DNA of 64,000 bases from Cutibacterium equinum (GTDB lineage: Bacteria; Actinomycetota; Actinomycetes; Propionibacteriales; Propionibacteriaceae). Positions 42,447-51,420 of the stretch are shown here, in pieces; the first letter of the stretch is position 1, and each line of letters opens with the position of its first letter. Position numbers and translations under genes: made by a program. The stretch is from contig NZ_CP115668.1 in the NCBI RefSeq assembly GCF_028021195.1, forward strand, positions 186,001-250,000, written 5' to 3'. The notes beneath the pieces were generated by a model. It did no database searches. It was not told where the DNA came from and saw only the letters and a program-made list of their open reading frames with translations.

Positions 42447-43247
42447 GTGCTCATCGCCACTGATCTCGACGGAACCTTCCTGCGCCCAGACGCCACAGTG
42501 TCTGCCCGCAACCTCGCCGCTCTGGAGGCTGCCGAAGCAGCCGGAGTACACGTCGTTCCGGTGACTGGACGGGCCATCGGCGGTCTGCGCCACATCGGGC
42601 CGATCTTCCATCGGTATGCCCTGGTGTGCAACGGCGCTGTTGGTCTCGACCTGTCCGGTGACGATGTTCTCCACACCCTGCCGATCCCGCCCGAGACGGT
42701 CCGAGGATTCGTTGAGACGATGACCGCCCACCTTCCAGGTGTGCTGTTCTGCTCGGCTGTTGATGACTCCTCGATCTTCGCCGTCGAGGCTGGCTACGAC
42801 GAGCTCACTCCGCCCTACGAAGCCGAGAATGACCCGGCTGAACACGTCGTCGTCACCCGTGAGGAACTGTGCTCCCGAGGCGCGCTGAAACTCATGGTCA
42901 CCCATCCGAGCGTGCCGGCCCGGGAGGTCTTCGCCCTGGCCGAGCGTCTCGCGATTCCGGGTGTCCACACCACCTGGGCCGGGTTCTCGATGGCTGAGGC
43001 GAACCGGGCCGACGTCAACAAGGCCGCAGGACTCGAACAGATCTGCAAGGTTCTCGGCGAGGATCGCTCCGATGTCGTCGCCCTCGGTGATGGTGCCAAC
43101 GACGTCGAGATGCTGCGATGGGCTGGCACCTCCTACGCCATGGCCAACGCCAACCCCCTTGCCATCGAGGCCGCCGACCGGCGTGCCCCTTCCTGTGACG
43201 AGGACGGGTTCGCCATTGTCGTCGAAGAGTTGCTGGCATCCCGATAA
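42447..43247 (+). CDS. HAD-superfamily hydrolase (Cof type), first of a tandem pair
   Basis: A 266-residue sugar-phosphate-phosphatase-like HAD enzyme. Motif I is IATDLDGTFL (nucleophile DxD), motif II VPVTGR, motif III Lys in GALKLMVTH, motif IV ALGDGANDVEML. The cap is the IIB type typical of Cof proteins. GTG at 42447 is the only good start. Its 5' end closely resembles the next gene, so the pair arose by tandem duplication. Confidence 0.9.
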   Translation: MLIATDLDGTFLRPDATVSARNLAALEAAEAAGVHVVPVTGRAIGGLRHIGPIFHRYALVCNGAVGLDLSGDDVLHTLPIPPETVRGFVETMTAHLPGVLFCSAVDDSSIFAVEAGYDELTPPYEAENDPAEHVVVTREELCSRGALKLMVTHPSVPAREVFALAERLAIPGVHTTWAGFSMAEANRADVNKAAGLEQICKVLGEDRSDVVALGDGANDVEMLRWAGTSYAMANANPLAIEAADRRAPSCDEDGFAIVVEELLASR

Positions 43248-43256
43248 TCTCGCCGT

Positions 43257-44072
43257 GTGCTCATCGCAACAGATCTTGACGGAACCCTGTTGACCCCGCA
43301 GGGGGCCATCAGCCCTCGCACTCGTGATGCCATCCGCGCCGCAGAGCGGGCCGGGGTGCCCGTGGTCCCGGTCACCGCCCGGCAGATCTATGGCATCCAG
43401 ACATGGCGTGACGACCTGGGTCGTTGGGCTCTGTGCTCCAACGGGGCGATCTGTTGGGACCTCCGGGCTCGCACCGTGCTGTTTCGTCAGCCCATGCCGT
43501 CTGCCCTGGCCAGCGAGTTCGCGCACGGTCTCCTCGAGGCCGCCCCCGGTACCCGCTTCCTGACCATCAAGGACGACGGGTTCACCTTCGCCTCTCAGCG
43601 CGGTTATGCCGAGCTGACGACGTTCGCCGACCACTCCCGCGAGCCGGCCGAGATGCCGGCATTGGACCTCGACGAGGTTCTTGACGGGGACTGCCTCAAG
43701 ATGGTGGCCCGTCACCCCAGCCTGCCTATCGAGGAACTCGCTGCCCGTGCATCGGGTCTTTCCGTCGCTGACGAGGTGCACGTCACGACCTCCGGTAAGC
43801 CGATGTTGGAGATCAGCGCCAAGGGGGTCACCAAGGATTCTGGTCTGGCCATGCTGTGCGATCACCTGGGCGTCGATCAACGTGACACGGTGGCCTTCGG
43901 GGATGGGGCCAACGACGTCGAGATGCTGGAATGGGCCGGGGACTCCTACGCCATGGCCAATGCGGTCCCGCTGGCTGCTGCAGCGGCCCGACACCAAGCC
44001 CCGTCCAATGCCGAGGACGGGGTCGCCCAGATCATCGAGGCCCTGCTGGCTGAGCCGGCTGATCGCTGCTGA
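43257..44072 (+). CDS. HAD-superfamily hydrolase (Cof type), second of a tandem pair
   Basis: A 271-residue paralogue of the gene 10 bases upstream. Motifs: IATDLDGTLL, VPVTAR, GDCLKMVARHPS with the conserved Lys, and AFGDGANDVEMLEWAGDSYA. It starts at GTG 43257. The conserved catalytic residues suggest both copies are active; substrates are unknown. Confidence 0.9.
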   Translation: MLIATDLDGTLLTPQGAISPRTRDAIRAAERAGVPVVPVTARQIYGIQTWRDDLGRWALCSNGAICWDLRARTVLFRQPMPSALASEFAHGLLEAAPGTRFLTIKDDGFTFASQRGYAELTTFADHSREPAEMPALDLDEVLDGDCLKMVARHPSLPIEELAARASGLSVADEVHVTTSGKPMLEISAKGVTKDSGLAMLCDHLGVDQRDTVAFGDGANDVEMLEWAGDSYAMANAVPLAAAAARHQAPSNAEDGVAQIIEALLAEPADRC

Positions 44073-44136
44073 CGGCTCGGGGGTACGGACGTGATCACAC
44101 GATATTCGCGGTCTGGAGCATGACGATGCCGTGGAG

Positions 44137-44300
44137 TAAGCTGTGGCCTGACCGCAAGGCAGTGATGGGGCGATCACCCCGGAGCCGCCGGAAGAACGGG
44201 TACGTGCGCACACCACCTCAGTAGAACCGGCAGCGATCAACGAACCAAGAGGCCGACGTCGTTGACGTCGTGCAAGGAGGGTGGTACCGCGGGTACCCGG
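44137..44300 (+). promoter_or_regulatory. T-box riboswitch (isoleucine, translational type)
   Basis: The leader contains AAGGAGGGTGGTACCGCGG at 44273-44291, the conserved T-box that pairs with the uncharged tRNA acceptor end. A short stem I hairpin GGGG-CGATCA-CCCC at 44167-44180 shows ATC at 44173-44175 in its loop, the isoleucine specifier. No terminator with a T run lies before the gene, so control is most likely on ribosome access, as described for actinobacterial ileS leaders. Outer limits are approximate. Confidence 0.88.
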
Positions 44301-44354
44301 AGAAACCGGTGTGCTCGTCCCTCGGAGACCCGAGACGAAGGACCCTCCGCCGCG

Positions 44355-47300
44355 ATGACCGATGTGAACTCAGTCCGCCCTGACGGCTACCGGCAGTACA
44401 ACAGCGTGCCGCCGCAGATTGACCTTCCCGCGATGGACCACGAGATCATGGATCTGTGGGCCCGGGAGCACACCTTCGAGAAGACCTTGGAGGCCACCAA
44501 GGACGGCCAGCCGTGGACCTTCTTCGAGGGACCGCCGACCGCCAACGGTCAGCCTGGCACCCATCACGTCGAGGCCCGCGTCTTCAAGGACGTCTTCCCC
44601 CGTTTCAAGACCATGCAGGGTTTCCGCGTCGACCGCAAGGCCGGCTGGGACTGCCACGGCCTGCCCGTCGAGCTGGCGGTCGAGAAGGAGCTGGGATTCT
44701 CCGGCAAGCCTGACATCGAGAAGTACGGGGTCGAGCCGTTCAACGAGAAGTGCCGTGAGTCCGTCACCCGTCACGTCGACGCCTTCAGTGAACTCACCGA
44801 GCGGATGGGCTACTGGGTCAACATGGACGAGGCGTACTGGACGATGAATCCGTCCTACGTCGAGTCGGTGTGGTGGGGCCTCAAGCGAGTCTGGGACAAG
44901 GGTCTGCTCGGCGAGGACCACCGCGTCGCCCCGTACTGCCCGCGGTGTGGCACCACCCTGTCCGACCACGAGCTGGCCCAGGGCTACCAGGACGACCGCG
45001 ACCCGTCGATCTTCGTCCGCTTCCCGGTGACCTCGGGCCCGTTGGCCGGACGGGCCAAGCTGCTGGTGTGGACGACCACCCCGTGGACCCTCGTCTCGAA
45101 CACCGCCGTCGCCGTGCATCCCGAGGTGCGTTACGTCGTCGCTCACCAGGACCCGGTTCCGGAGGGTTCCGACGCCGTTGCGACCGCCTCTGGCGACGAC
45201 CCGGTCTCGGAGGACCTCGTTATCGCCGAACCGCTGTTCGAGAAGGTGCTGGGGGAGGGCTGGAGCCTCACTGGCGAGTCCTTCATGGGTTCCGAGATGG
45301 AGTTCTGGACCTACCAGCGTCCCTACGACTTCCTGGAGTGGCCCGAGACCGAGCGCGTCACCGCTGATGGTCGTCCCACCCCTACTGACGCCAACTTCGT
45401 CATCCTCGCCGACTACGTCACCACTGAGGACGGCACAGGCTTGGTCCATCAGGCCCCAGCCTTCGGTGCCGACGACCTGCTGACCTGTCGGCGCTATGGT
45501 TTGCCGCTGGTCAACCCGATCCGCCCCGACGGCACCTTCGAGGAGTCGATCCCGCTGGTTGGTGGGCAGTTCTTCAAGACCGCCGACAAGCCGTTGTGTG
45601 AGGATCTCGACAAGCGTGGAATCCTGTTCCGTCTCGAGATGCACTGGCACTCCTACCCGCACTGCTGGCGCTGCGACACCCACCTCATCTATTACGCCCA
45701 GCCGTCGTGGTACATCCGCACCACCCGCGTCAAGGAGCAGCTGATCGAGCAGAACGAGGGCACCACCTGGTACCCCGAGACGATCAAGCACGGCCGCTTC
45801 GGTGACTGGCTGGAGAACAACATCGACTGGGCCGTCAGCCGCTCGCGGTACTGGGGCACCCCGCTGCCGCTGTGGCGCAATGACGATGATCCCTCCGACG
45901 TCATCTGCGTGGAGTCCCTGGCTGAACTGTCCCAGTACGCCGGACGTGACCTCACGGGAATGGATCCGCACCGTCCATTCATCGACGAGGTGACCTTCAC
46001 CCGTGACGGCCACACCTACCATCGCGTCCCCGAGGTGGCCGACGCCTGGCTGGACTCGGGCTCGATGCCCTTCGCTCAGTGGGGTTACCCGCACGTGCCC
46101 GGCTCCAAGGAGAAGTTCGAGTCCCACTACCCGGGCGACTTCATCTGCGAGGCCATCGACCAGACTCGCGGCTGGTTCTACACCATGATGGCCGTGGGAA
46201 CCCTCGTCTTCGACGAGTCCTCGTACCGTAACGTGTTGTGCCTGGGCCACATCCTCGCCGAGGACGGCCGCAAGATGAGCAAGCACTTGGGCAACATCCT
46301 GCTGCCCATTCCGCTCATGGACAAGCACGGTGCCGACGCGGTGCGCTGGTTCATGGCCGCTGACGGCTCCCCGTGGAGCGCTCGTCGCGTCGGTGACGAA
46401 ACCATCCAGGAGGCGGTCCGCAAGGTCCTGCTGACCTACTGGAACACCGTCAGCTTCCATGCCCTCTACGCCCGCGCCAATGACTGGTCCCCGGCCACTG
46501 CCCCTGCGGCTCCGGCCGTCGCGGACCGTCACATCCTGGATCGCTGGCTCGTCAGCGCCACCAATGTTCTGGTCCGCGAGGTCACCGAGGCACTGAACAA
46601 CTTCGACACCCAACGCACCGGAAATCTCATCGCCCAATTCGTCGACGAGTTGTCCAACTGGTACGTGCGTCGCTCCCGCCGTCGCTTCTGGGACGGCGAC
46701 CAGAGCGCCCTGTGGTCCCTGCACGAGACCCTTGAGACGCTCACTCGTCTCATGGCCCCGATGGTGCCGTTCATCACCGAGCGTGTCTGGCAGGACCTCT
46801 TCGTGACGACGAACCCGGAGGGCCCAGAATCGGTGCACCTGTCGAGGTGGCCGGTTGCCGACGAGGCCGTCATCGACGAGCCCCTCACCGAGTCGATGGA
46901 TCTGGCTCGACGCATCGTCGAGTTGGGGCGTGGCGCTCGCGCCGAGGCCAAGGCCAAGATCCGTCAGCCTCTGTCGCGTGCCCTCATCTCGGGTGCTGCA
47001 CTGGCCAAGCTCGACGACGACCTGCAGGCCGAGATTCGTTCCGAGCTCAACGTCATGGCCTTGGAGTCGTTCACTGCGGCCGGGGACCTCGTTGACCACT
47101 CCGCGAAGGGTAACTTCCGTGCCCTCGGCAAGAAGTACGCCAAGGCCACCCCGAAGGTCGCCGCGGCCATCGCCGCTGCCGATCCAGGATGGCTGGCCAG
47201 CGAGTTGGCCGGGAACGGTTCGGTGACGTTGGAGGTGCCCGAGGTCGAGGGCGGCAAGGCCGTCGTGACCGCCGACGACGTCATCGTCTCCGAACGCCCG

Positions 47301-47621
47301 CGCGAGGGCTGGAGCGTCCTCAACGAGCAGGGAGAGACGGTGGCCCTGGATCTGGAGATCACCCCAGAGCTGGCTCGCGCCGGACAAGCCCGGGAGGTCA
47401 TCCGGTTCATCCAGGACAGCCGCAAGAAGGCTGGTCTGGATGTCTCCGACCGCATCTGCTTGTCCTGGCAGGCCGATGGTGAGTTGGCACAGGCCGTGGA
47501 GGAACACCTCGACGAGATCGCTGGCGAGGTGCTGGCCACCTCGGTCACCCGTGGTCAGGCCGATGACCAGTGGTTCCGCGACGAGGAACTCGGCCTGGCT
47601 GTGAAGGTCGAGAAGGTCTGA
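44355..47621 (+). CDS. ileS: Isoleucyl-tRNA synthetase
   Basis: A 1088-residue class I synthetase. The HIGH-type signature is PPTANGQPGTHH near residue 60. The editing (CP1) domain includes VWTTTPWTLVSNTAVAVHP. The KMSKS loop is GRKMSKHLGN near 640. Anticodon-binding and C-terminal domains follow. ATG at 44355 directly follows the T-box leader. The length and Trp-rich EGPPTANG motif fit the long actinobacterial/eukaryote-like IleRS type. Confidence 0.97.
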   Translation: MTDVNSVRPDGYRQYNSVPPQIDLPAMDHEIMDLWAREHTFEKTLEATKDGQPWTFFEGPPTANGQPGTHHVEARVFKDVFPRFKTMQGFRVDRKAGWDCHGLPVELAVEKELGFSGKPDIEKYGVEPFNEKCRESVTRHVDAFSELTERMGYWVNMDEAYWTMNPSYVESVWWGLKRVWDKGLLGEDHRVAPYCPRCGTTLSDHELAQGYQDDRDPSIFVRFPVTSGPLAGRAKLLVWTTTPWTLVSNTAVAVHPEVRYVVAHQDPVPEGSDAVATASGDDPVSEDLVIAEPLFEKVLGEGWSLTGESFMGSEMEFWTYQRPYDFLEWPETERVTADGRPTPTDANFVILADYVTTEDGTGLVHQAPAFGADDLLTCRRYGLPLVNPIRPDGTFEESIPLVGGQFFKTADKPLCEDLDKRGILFRLEMHWHSYPHCWRCDTHLIYYAQPSWYIRTTRVKEQLIEQNEGTTWYPETIKHGRFGDWLENNIDWAVSRSRYWGTPLPLWRNDDDPSDVICVESLAELSQYAGRDLTGMDPHRPFIDEVTFTRDGHTYHRVPEVADAWLDSGSMPFAQWGYPHVPGSKEKFESHYPGDFICEAIDQTRGWFYTMMAVGTLVFDESSYRNVLCLGHILAEDGRKMSKHLGNILLPIPLMDKHGADAVRWFMAADGSPWSARRVGDETIQEAVRKVLLTYWNTVSFHALYARANDWSPATAPAAPAVADRHILDRWLVSATNVLVREVTEALNNFDTQRTGNLIAQFVDELSNWYVRRSRRRFWDGDQSALWSLHETLETLTRLMAPMVPFITERVWQDLFVTTNPEGPESVHLSRWPVADEAVIDEPLTESMDLARRIVELGRGARAEAKAKIRQPLSRALISGAALAKLDDDLQAEIRSELNVMALESFTAAGDLVDHSAKGNFRALGKKYAKATPKVAAAIAAADPGWLASELAGNGSVTLEVPEVEGGKAVVTADDVIVSERPREGWSVLNEQGETVALDLEITPELARAGQAREVIRFIQDSRKKAGLDVSDRICLSWQADGELAQAVEEHLDEIAGEVLATSVTRGQADDQWFRDEELGLAVKVEKV

Positions 47622-47646
47622 TCGACTCTCTGACGGACCCATGACG

Positions 47647-47679
47647 TCGGGCGGCCACCTGTCCAGGGTGACCGCCCGA
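47647..47679. terminator. Hairpin between convergent ileS and oxidoreductase genes
   Basis: TCGGGCGG-CC-ACC pairs with GGGT-GA-CCGCCCGA around TGTCCA. There is no T run, but the position between convergent genes fits a bidirectional terminator. Confidence 0.5.
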
Positions 47680-47716
47680 TGTGCGTTGTCGGGGGAGGAT
47701 CGGTCTCACAGGGAGG

Positions 47717-48739
47717 TCAGGACGGCAGCTCCGTGTCGTCGTGATTTTTGACGCCGAGCTGGTCGAGAATGTTGGCCATCGTGCGAGCCACCGCGAGGGT
47801 GTCGTCCAGCGGCATCGTCTGGCTCTCGGTGCGTCCAGCCCGAAGGCACTCGCAGACCTCGATGAGCTCGTGGGCATAGCCGCGTCCCAGGGCAGGAGTG
47901 TTGTGGACTTCCGGGATGACCCCGCGGCGATGGATGAGGATGCGGCTGGGATGGTGGAACCTCGGCTCCACCTCGATCCAGCCGTCCGTGCCCTGGATCG
48001 TCATGCGTCCCGGCCCGTCGGATGTCAGGGAGATGGCCAGGGTGGCGACCTTGCCCTTCGGGAAGGTCAGCAGCATCGAGGCGTCGGAGTCGACACCGTT
48101 GGGGAAGCGTTTGCCGCGAGCGATGACCTCGGTGGGTTCGCCGAAGAGCCGGATGGCGAAATCGAGGACGTAGACACCCAGGTCGAGGGTCACCCCTCCT
48201 CCCAGCGCAGGGGAGAAGAGACGGTCCTCCGGGTCATAATTGCGCAGAGCGAACAAGTCGCCTTGAACACCTGTCGGCTCCCCGATCGCGCCCTTGTTGA
48301 CGGCGTCGATCATCTCGCTGACGACGGGTAGGAAGCGGGTCCACATTCCTTCCATCGCGAACACCTTGTGGGTCCGTGCGGCCTCGGCCATCTCGGTTGC
48401 TGCCTGGGAGGTGGCGGCGAAGGACTTCTCGACCAGAACGGCCTTTCCCGCGTTGATGGCAGCCAAGGCGATCGGGCGGTGCTGAGCGTGTGGAGTTGCC
48501 ACATAAACGACGTCAACAGCGGGGTTGGCGATCATTTCGGCATACGAGTCGTGGGCGTCGGGACGTGGTGTGCCCAGCTTCTGGGAGACCAGATCGGCGA
48601 AGGCATCGGCACGCGCGGGGGACCTCGACGCGATGGCGGAAATGCGTGCTCCAGGCACGTGCGCGAAGTCGTCGAGAACTGTGCGGGCGATGCGCCCGGT
48701 ACCCGCGATCGCCCAACCAATGGTGGCCGTGGTGTCCAT
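47717..48739 (-). CDS. Gfo/Idh/MocA-family oxidoreductase
   Basis: A 340-residue NAD(P)-dependent dehydrogenase. The Rossmann start GWAIAGTGRIARTVLDDF, then VDVVYVATPHAQHRPIALAAINAGKAVLVEKSFA with the conserved EKS/EKP Lys, and the C-terminal GGGVTLDLGVYVLDFAIRLFG sheet with D and Y/H positions typical of the family. Substrate is probably a sugar or cyclitol. The ATG at 48739 has no strong Shine-Dalgarno. Confidence 0.9.
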   Translation of the reverse strand: MDTTATIGWAIAGTGRIARTVLDDFAHVPGARISAIASRSPARADAFADLVSQKLGTPRPDAHDSYAEMIANPAVDVVYVATPHAQHRPIALAAINAGKAVLVEKSFAATSQAATEMAEAARTHKVFAMEGMWTRFLPVVSEMIDAVNKGAIGEPTGVQGDLFALRNYDPEDRLFSPALGGGVTLDLGVYVLDFAIRLFGEPTEVIARGKRFPNGVDSDASMLLTFPKGKVATLAISLTSDGPGRMTIQGTDGWIEVEPRFHHPSRILIHRRGVIPEVHNTPALGRGYAHELIEVCECLRAGRTESQTMPLDDTLAVARTMANILDQLGVKNHDDTELPS

Positions 48740-48843
48740 GACACAACTCTAGACGTCACATGGCGGCACCACCACGATGTGACCTACTGCGGGGTCGGTT
48801 CGCGGGTGCCTTGCCTTGTCAAAAAGCATCTTTACCGCGTACC

Positions 48844-49152
48844 GTGAGATTCGTGGGAAGCAATGAAGCTGACGATTGGACGCTCCTAGCGAATTGCCGC
48901 GGCATGGCGGATGCCCTCTTCCCGGACGGGAAGGAGCAGCGCCGCGCCAGGCGGATCTGCGCTGACTGCCGCGTGCGTCCGGAGTGCCTTGCCGAAGCCT
49001 TGGACAACCGCCTTGAGTGGGGAGTCTGGGGAGGAATGACTGAGCGCGAGAGGCGACGCCTGCTGCGCGAGCGCCCGGACGTGACGAGTTGGCGCGATGT
49101 GCTCCTTGCCGATCAGGGATCGCAACCGAAGACCGCTAGGGTGAAGTCATGA
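48844..49152 (+). CDS. WhiB-family iron-sulfur transcription regulator
   Basis: About 102 residues. Four cysteines in the WhiB order (NC, then ICADC, then EC) bind a [4Fe-4S] cluster. The GVWGGMTERERRRLL turn and basic tail complete the family plan. GTG at 48844 or GTG at 48853 is the start. No Shine-Dalgarno precedes either, while TTGTCA and TACCGT about 18 bases apart lie just upstream, so a leaderless transcript is plausible. The 3' end overlaps the next small gene. Confidence 0.9.
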   Translation: MRFVGSNEADDWTLLANCRGMADALFPDGKEQRRARRICADCRVRPECLAEALDNRLEWGVWGGMTERERRRLLRERPDVTSWRDVLLADQGSQPKTARVKS

Positions 49153-49322
49153 CTCGATGGGAGTACTTCACGGCACCGATTCTGGTGCACGCCTCGCAGC
49201 AGATCCTCAACACCTTCGGAGCCGACGGCTGGGAACTCGTCCAGATCGTCGCTGGCCCCAATCCGGAATCATTGGTGGGCTACTTCAAGCGCCCGCTGCC
49301 TGACCAGGAACAGTCCCGATGA
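49149..49322 (+). CDS. Small DUF4177-like protein
   Basis: A 57-residue protein starting MTRWEYFTAPILVHASQQIL and containing FGADGWELVQIV, the usual signature of this small actinobacterial family encoded upstream of RidA-like genes. Start and stop overlap both neighbours by ATGA. Function is unknown. Confidence 0.82.
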   Translation: MTRWEYFTAPILVHASQQILNTFGADGWELVQIVAGPNPESLVGYFKRPLPDQEQSR

Positions 49323-49774
49323 GTGCCACAGCGAAGTGCGCTGAACTGGGAATCACCCTGCCGCCGGTTGCGGTTCCGGTGGCTGACTATGTGCCGGCCA
49401 TCCAGAGCGGGTCGCAAATCCTGACCTCTGGCCAGCTCCCTTTCGTCGACGGCGAACTGATCGCTGTCGGCAAGGTGGGTGACACCGTCTCTGCTGAGCA
49501 GGCCGCCGAAGCTGCACGCACTGCGGTCCTCAACGCGATCGCGGCTGCCGCTGACGTTGCCGGCGGGCTGGACGCCATCAAGCGTGTCGTGCGGGTTGTC
49601 GTCTTCGTCAATTCCGTCCCGGACTTCACCGGCCAGGCCGGGGTGGCCAACGGTGCCTCCCAGTTGCTCGGACAGATCTTCGGCGAGCAGGGACGCCACG
49701 CACGCAGCGCCGTCGGTGTGGCCAGCCTTCCGCTGGGATCACCCGTCGAGGTCGAGCTGACCGTCGAGGTCTGA
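49319..49774 (+). CDS. RidA-family (YjgF/UK114) protein
   Basis: A 151-residue protein likely to deaminate reactive enamine/imine intermediates from amino acid metabolism. Family features include QSGSQILTSGQLPFVDGELIAVGKVG, the AAEAARTAVLNAIAAA helix and VFVNSVPDF, with RSAVGVASLPLGSPVEVELTVEV at the end (conserved Arg and Glu). It is the larger LGALRD-like subgroup. Confidence 0.9.
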   Translation: MSATAKCAELGITLPPVAVPVADYVPAIQSGSQILTSGQLPFVDGELIAVGKVGDTVSAEQAAEAARTAVLNAIAAAADVAGGLDAIKRVVRVVVFVNSVPDFTGQAGVANGASQLLGQIFGEQGRHARSAVGVASLPLGSPVEVELTVEV

Positions 49775-49794
49775 TCACACGCAGATTCGCACAT

Positions 49795-49827
49795 GTCCGG
49801 GGCCAGGTCCACGTCCTGGCCCCGGAC
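49795..49827. terminator. Strong hairpin between ridA and the Crp-type gene
   Basis: GTCCGGGGCCAGG pairs perfectly with CCTGGCCCCGGAC around a seven-base loop. It lies between convergent genes and can serve both; there is no T run. Confidence 0.7.
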
Positions 49828-49867
49828 GTTGTGTGTTCTGGGGGGTGTCCGTACCGGACGTGGCCTC

Positions 49868-50569
49868 TCAGTTGGCCCGTGCTGCCAGCTTTTCGGGCTC
49901 CATGATGGTGACGGCCTTGGGGCGTGCAGCGATCCACCCACGAGAGGTGAAGTCGGTGAGAGCCTTGTTGACGGTCTCGCGGGAGGACCCGACGGCCTGG
50001 GCCAGCTCGTGCTGGGTGAGGTCATGACGGACGACGACGTGGCCTGTCGACGGGTTCGTGGTGCCGAACCGACGTGCCAGGTCGAGCAGGGTGTAGGCCA
50101 GACGGCTGGGGACGTCACCGCAGACGAAGTGGGCGGTGTTGTCGTCGGATCGACGCAACCGCTCTGACAATCGCCCCAGCATGGCCAGGGCGACGTCGTG
50201 GCGTGTTTCGACGAGTTCACGCATCTGCATGCCGGGGGCCTTGAGCAAACTGCAGCGGGTGAGCGTGGTGGCTGTCGTGGAGCGCATGCCGCCGTCAACC
50301 AGCGACAACTCCCCGAACATGTCTCCGGGGCCCATGAGCCACAGCAGGGAGTCTCGGGGAGTGAGGTCCTCGGCAGTGCTGGAACGGGTGAGCTTCACCT
50401 TGCCCTCGACAACGAGGTAAAGGTTGTCGGCTGAGTCGCCGGCCTCGAAGAGCACTGTGTTCCGTGGACAGACCAAGGCTTCACACATCGCCATGATCCG
50501 GGCGGCCGAGGCGGGGCCAAGAGCTGCGAAGAACGGTTGGGTCGCCGCTGCTGCCACCACATTTGCCAT
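49868..50569 (-). CDS. Crp/Fnr-family transcriptional regulator
   Basis: A 233-residue regulator. The cyclic-nucleotide-binding domain contains VLFEAGDSADNLYLVVEGKV and GDMFGELSLVDGGMRSTTAT (the phosphate-binding cassette with GELS and R-S/T-T). The helix-turn-helix is LTQHELAQAVGSSRETVNKALTDF. It resembles actinobacterial GlxR/Crp proteins, which act as global cAMP-responsive regulators. ATG at 50569 is preceded by GGGGAGA. It diverges from nth. Confidence 0.92.
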   Translation of the reverse strand: MANVVAAAATQPFFAALGPASAARIMAMCEALVCPRNTVLFEAGDSADNLYLVVEGKVKLTRSSTAEDLTPRDSLLWLMGPGDMFGELSLVDGGMRSTTATTLTRCSLLKAPGMQMRELVETRHDVALAMLGRLSERLRRSDDNTAHFVCGDVPSRLAYTLLDLARRFGTTNPSTGHVVVRHDLTQHELAQAVGSSRETVNKALTDFTSRGWIAARPKAVTIMEPEKLAARAN

Positions 50570-50706
50570 CCGAACATCTCCCCTCATGGGCACCTGCATC
50601 GTCCGACCGTCGTCGGTCGAGGCACCGCATGCAGGTGCTTATATTGTGGCAGGTGTCACATTTTGTGATGGCAGGGGGGTCGTTTTCTCCTTCTATGCTA
50701 GGAATC

Positions 50707-51420
50707 ATGGAAGCTGCACCCACCACCTCAGTGCGTCGAGAGCAGTGCAAGAAACATGCTGACGAGGTGGCTGGGTTGTTGGCCGAGGCCTACCCGGATG
50801 CGCGCTGCGAGTTGGACCACGACGGCGCCTACCAGCTTCTCGTCGCCACCGTGCTGTCGGCTCAGACCACGGACCGACGGGTCAACACCGTCACCCCCAC
50901 GCTGTTCTCCCGCTGGCCCGACCCACAGGCCTTGGCAAGCGCTGACGTCGGTGAGGTTGAGACGGTCGTGGCGCCCCTGGGGTTTGGGCCGACGCGGGCC
51001 GTGCGACTGGTGTCGATGGCCGCACAACTCGTCGACGACTTCGATGGAGTGGTCCCGCAGGATCTCGACTCCCTGGTGACTCTGCCAGGAGTGGGTCGCA
51101 AGACCGCCAATGTCGTTTTGGGAAATGCCTTCGGGGTGCCCGGGATCACCCCGGACACTCACGTCATGAGGGTGTCGCGACGACTCGGGTGGACTGACGC
51201 GACGACCCCGGCGAAGGTGGAGGCTGACCTTGCGAACCTCTTCGAGCCGGCGGACTGGGTCATGCTGTGTCATCGTCTCATCTGGCATGGGCGTCGTCGC
51301 TGCCATTCCCGACGGCCAGCATGCGGGGTCTGCCCGGTGGCTGGATGGTGCCCGTCCTATGGCCAGGGGCCGACTGACCCCGATGAGGCGGCCACCTTGG
51401 TGAGGGAGCCGCGCCGATGA
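50707..51420 (+). CDS. nth: Endonuclease III
   Basis: A 237-residue DNA glycosylase/AP lyase that removes oxidised pyrimidines. LVATVLSAQTTDRRVN, the helix-hairpin-helix LPGVGRKTANVVL with catalytic Lys, GITPDTHVMRVS with catalytic Asp, and the C-x6-C-x2-C-x5-C iron-sulfur loop at the end are all present. ATG at 50707 (MEAAPTTS) is preferred over earlier frames. Confidence 0.96.
   Translation: MEAAPTTSVRREQCKKHADEVAGLLAEAYPDARCELDHDGAYQLLVATVLSAQTTDRRVNTVTPTLFSRWPDPQALASADVGEVETVVAPLGFGPTRAVRLVSMAAQLVDDFDGVVPQDLDSLVTLPGVGRKTANVVLGNAFGVPGITPDTHVMRVSRRLGWTDATTPAKVEADLANLFEPADWVMLCHRLIWHGRRRCHSRRPACGVCPVAGWCPSYGQGPTDPDEAATLVREPRR

Noticed and set aside
42330-44240. Upstream extension of the ThrE-type frame to 1247 codons
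   Set aside because: It runs antisense through two HAD phosphatase genes. The ThrE start at 42329 has a good ribosome binding site.
44370-47642. 1090-codon open frame antisense to ileS
   Set aside because: A mirror of the ileS coding pattern; ileS has all synthetase motifs.
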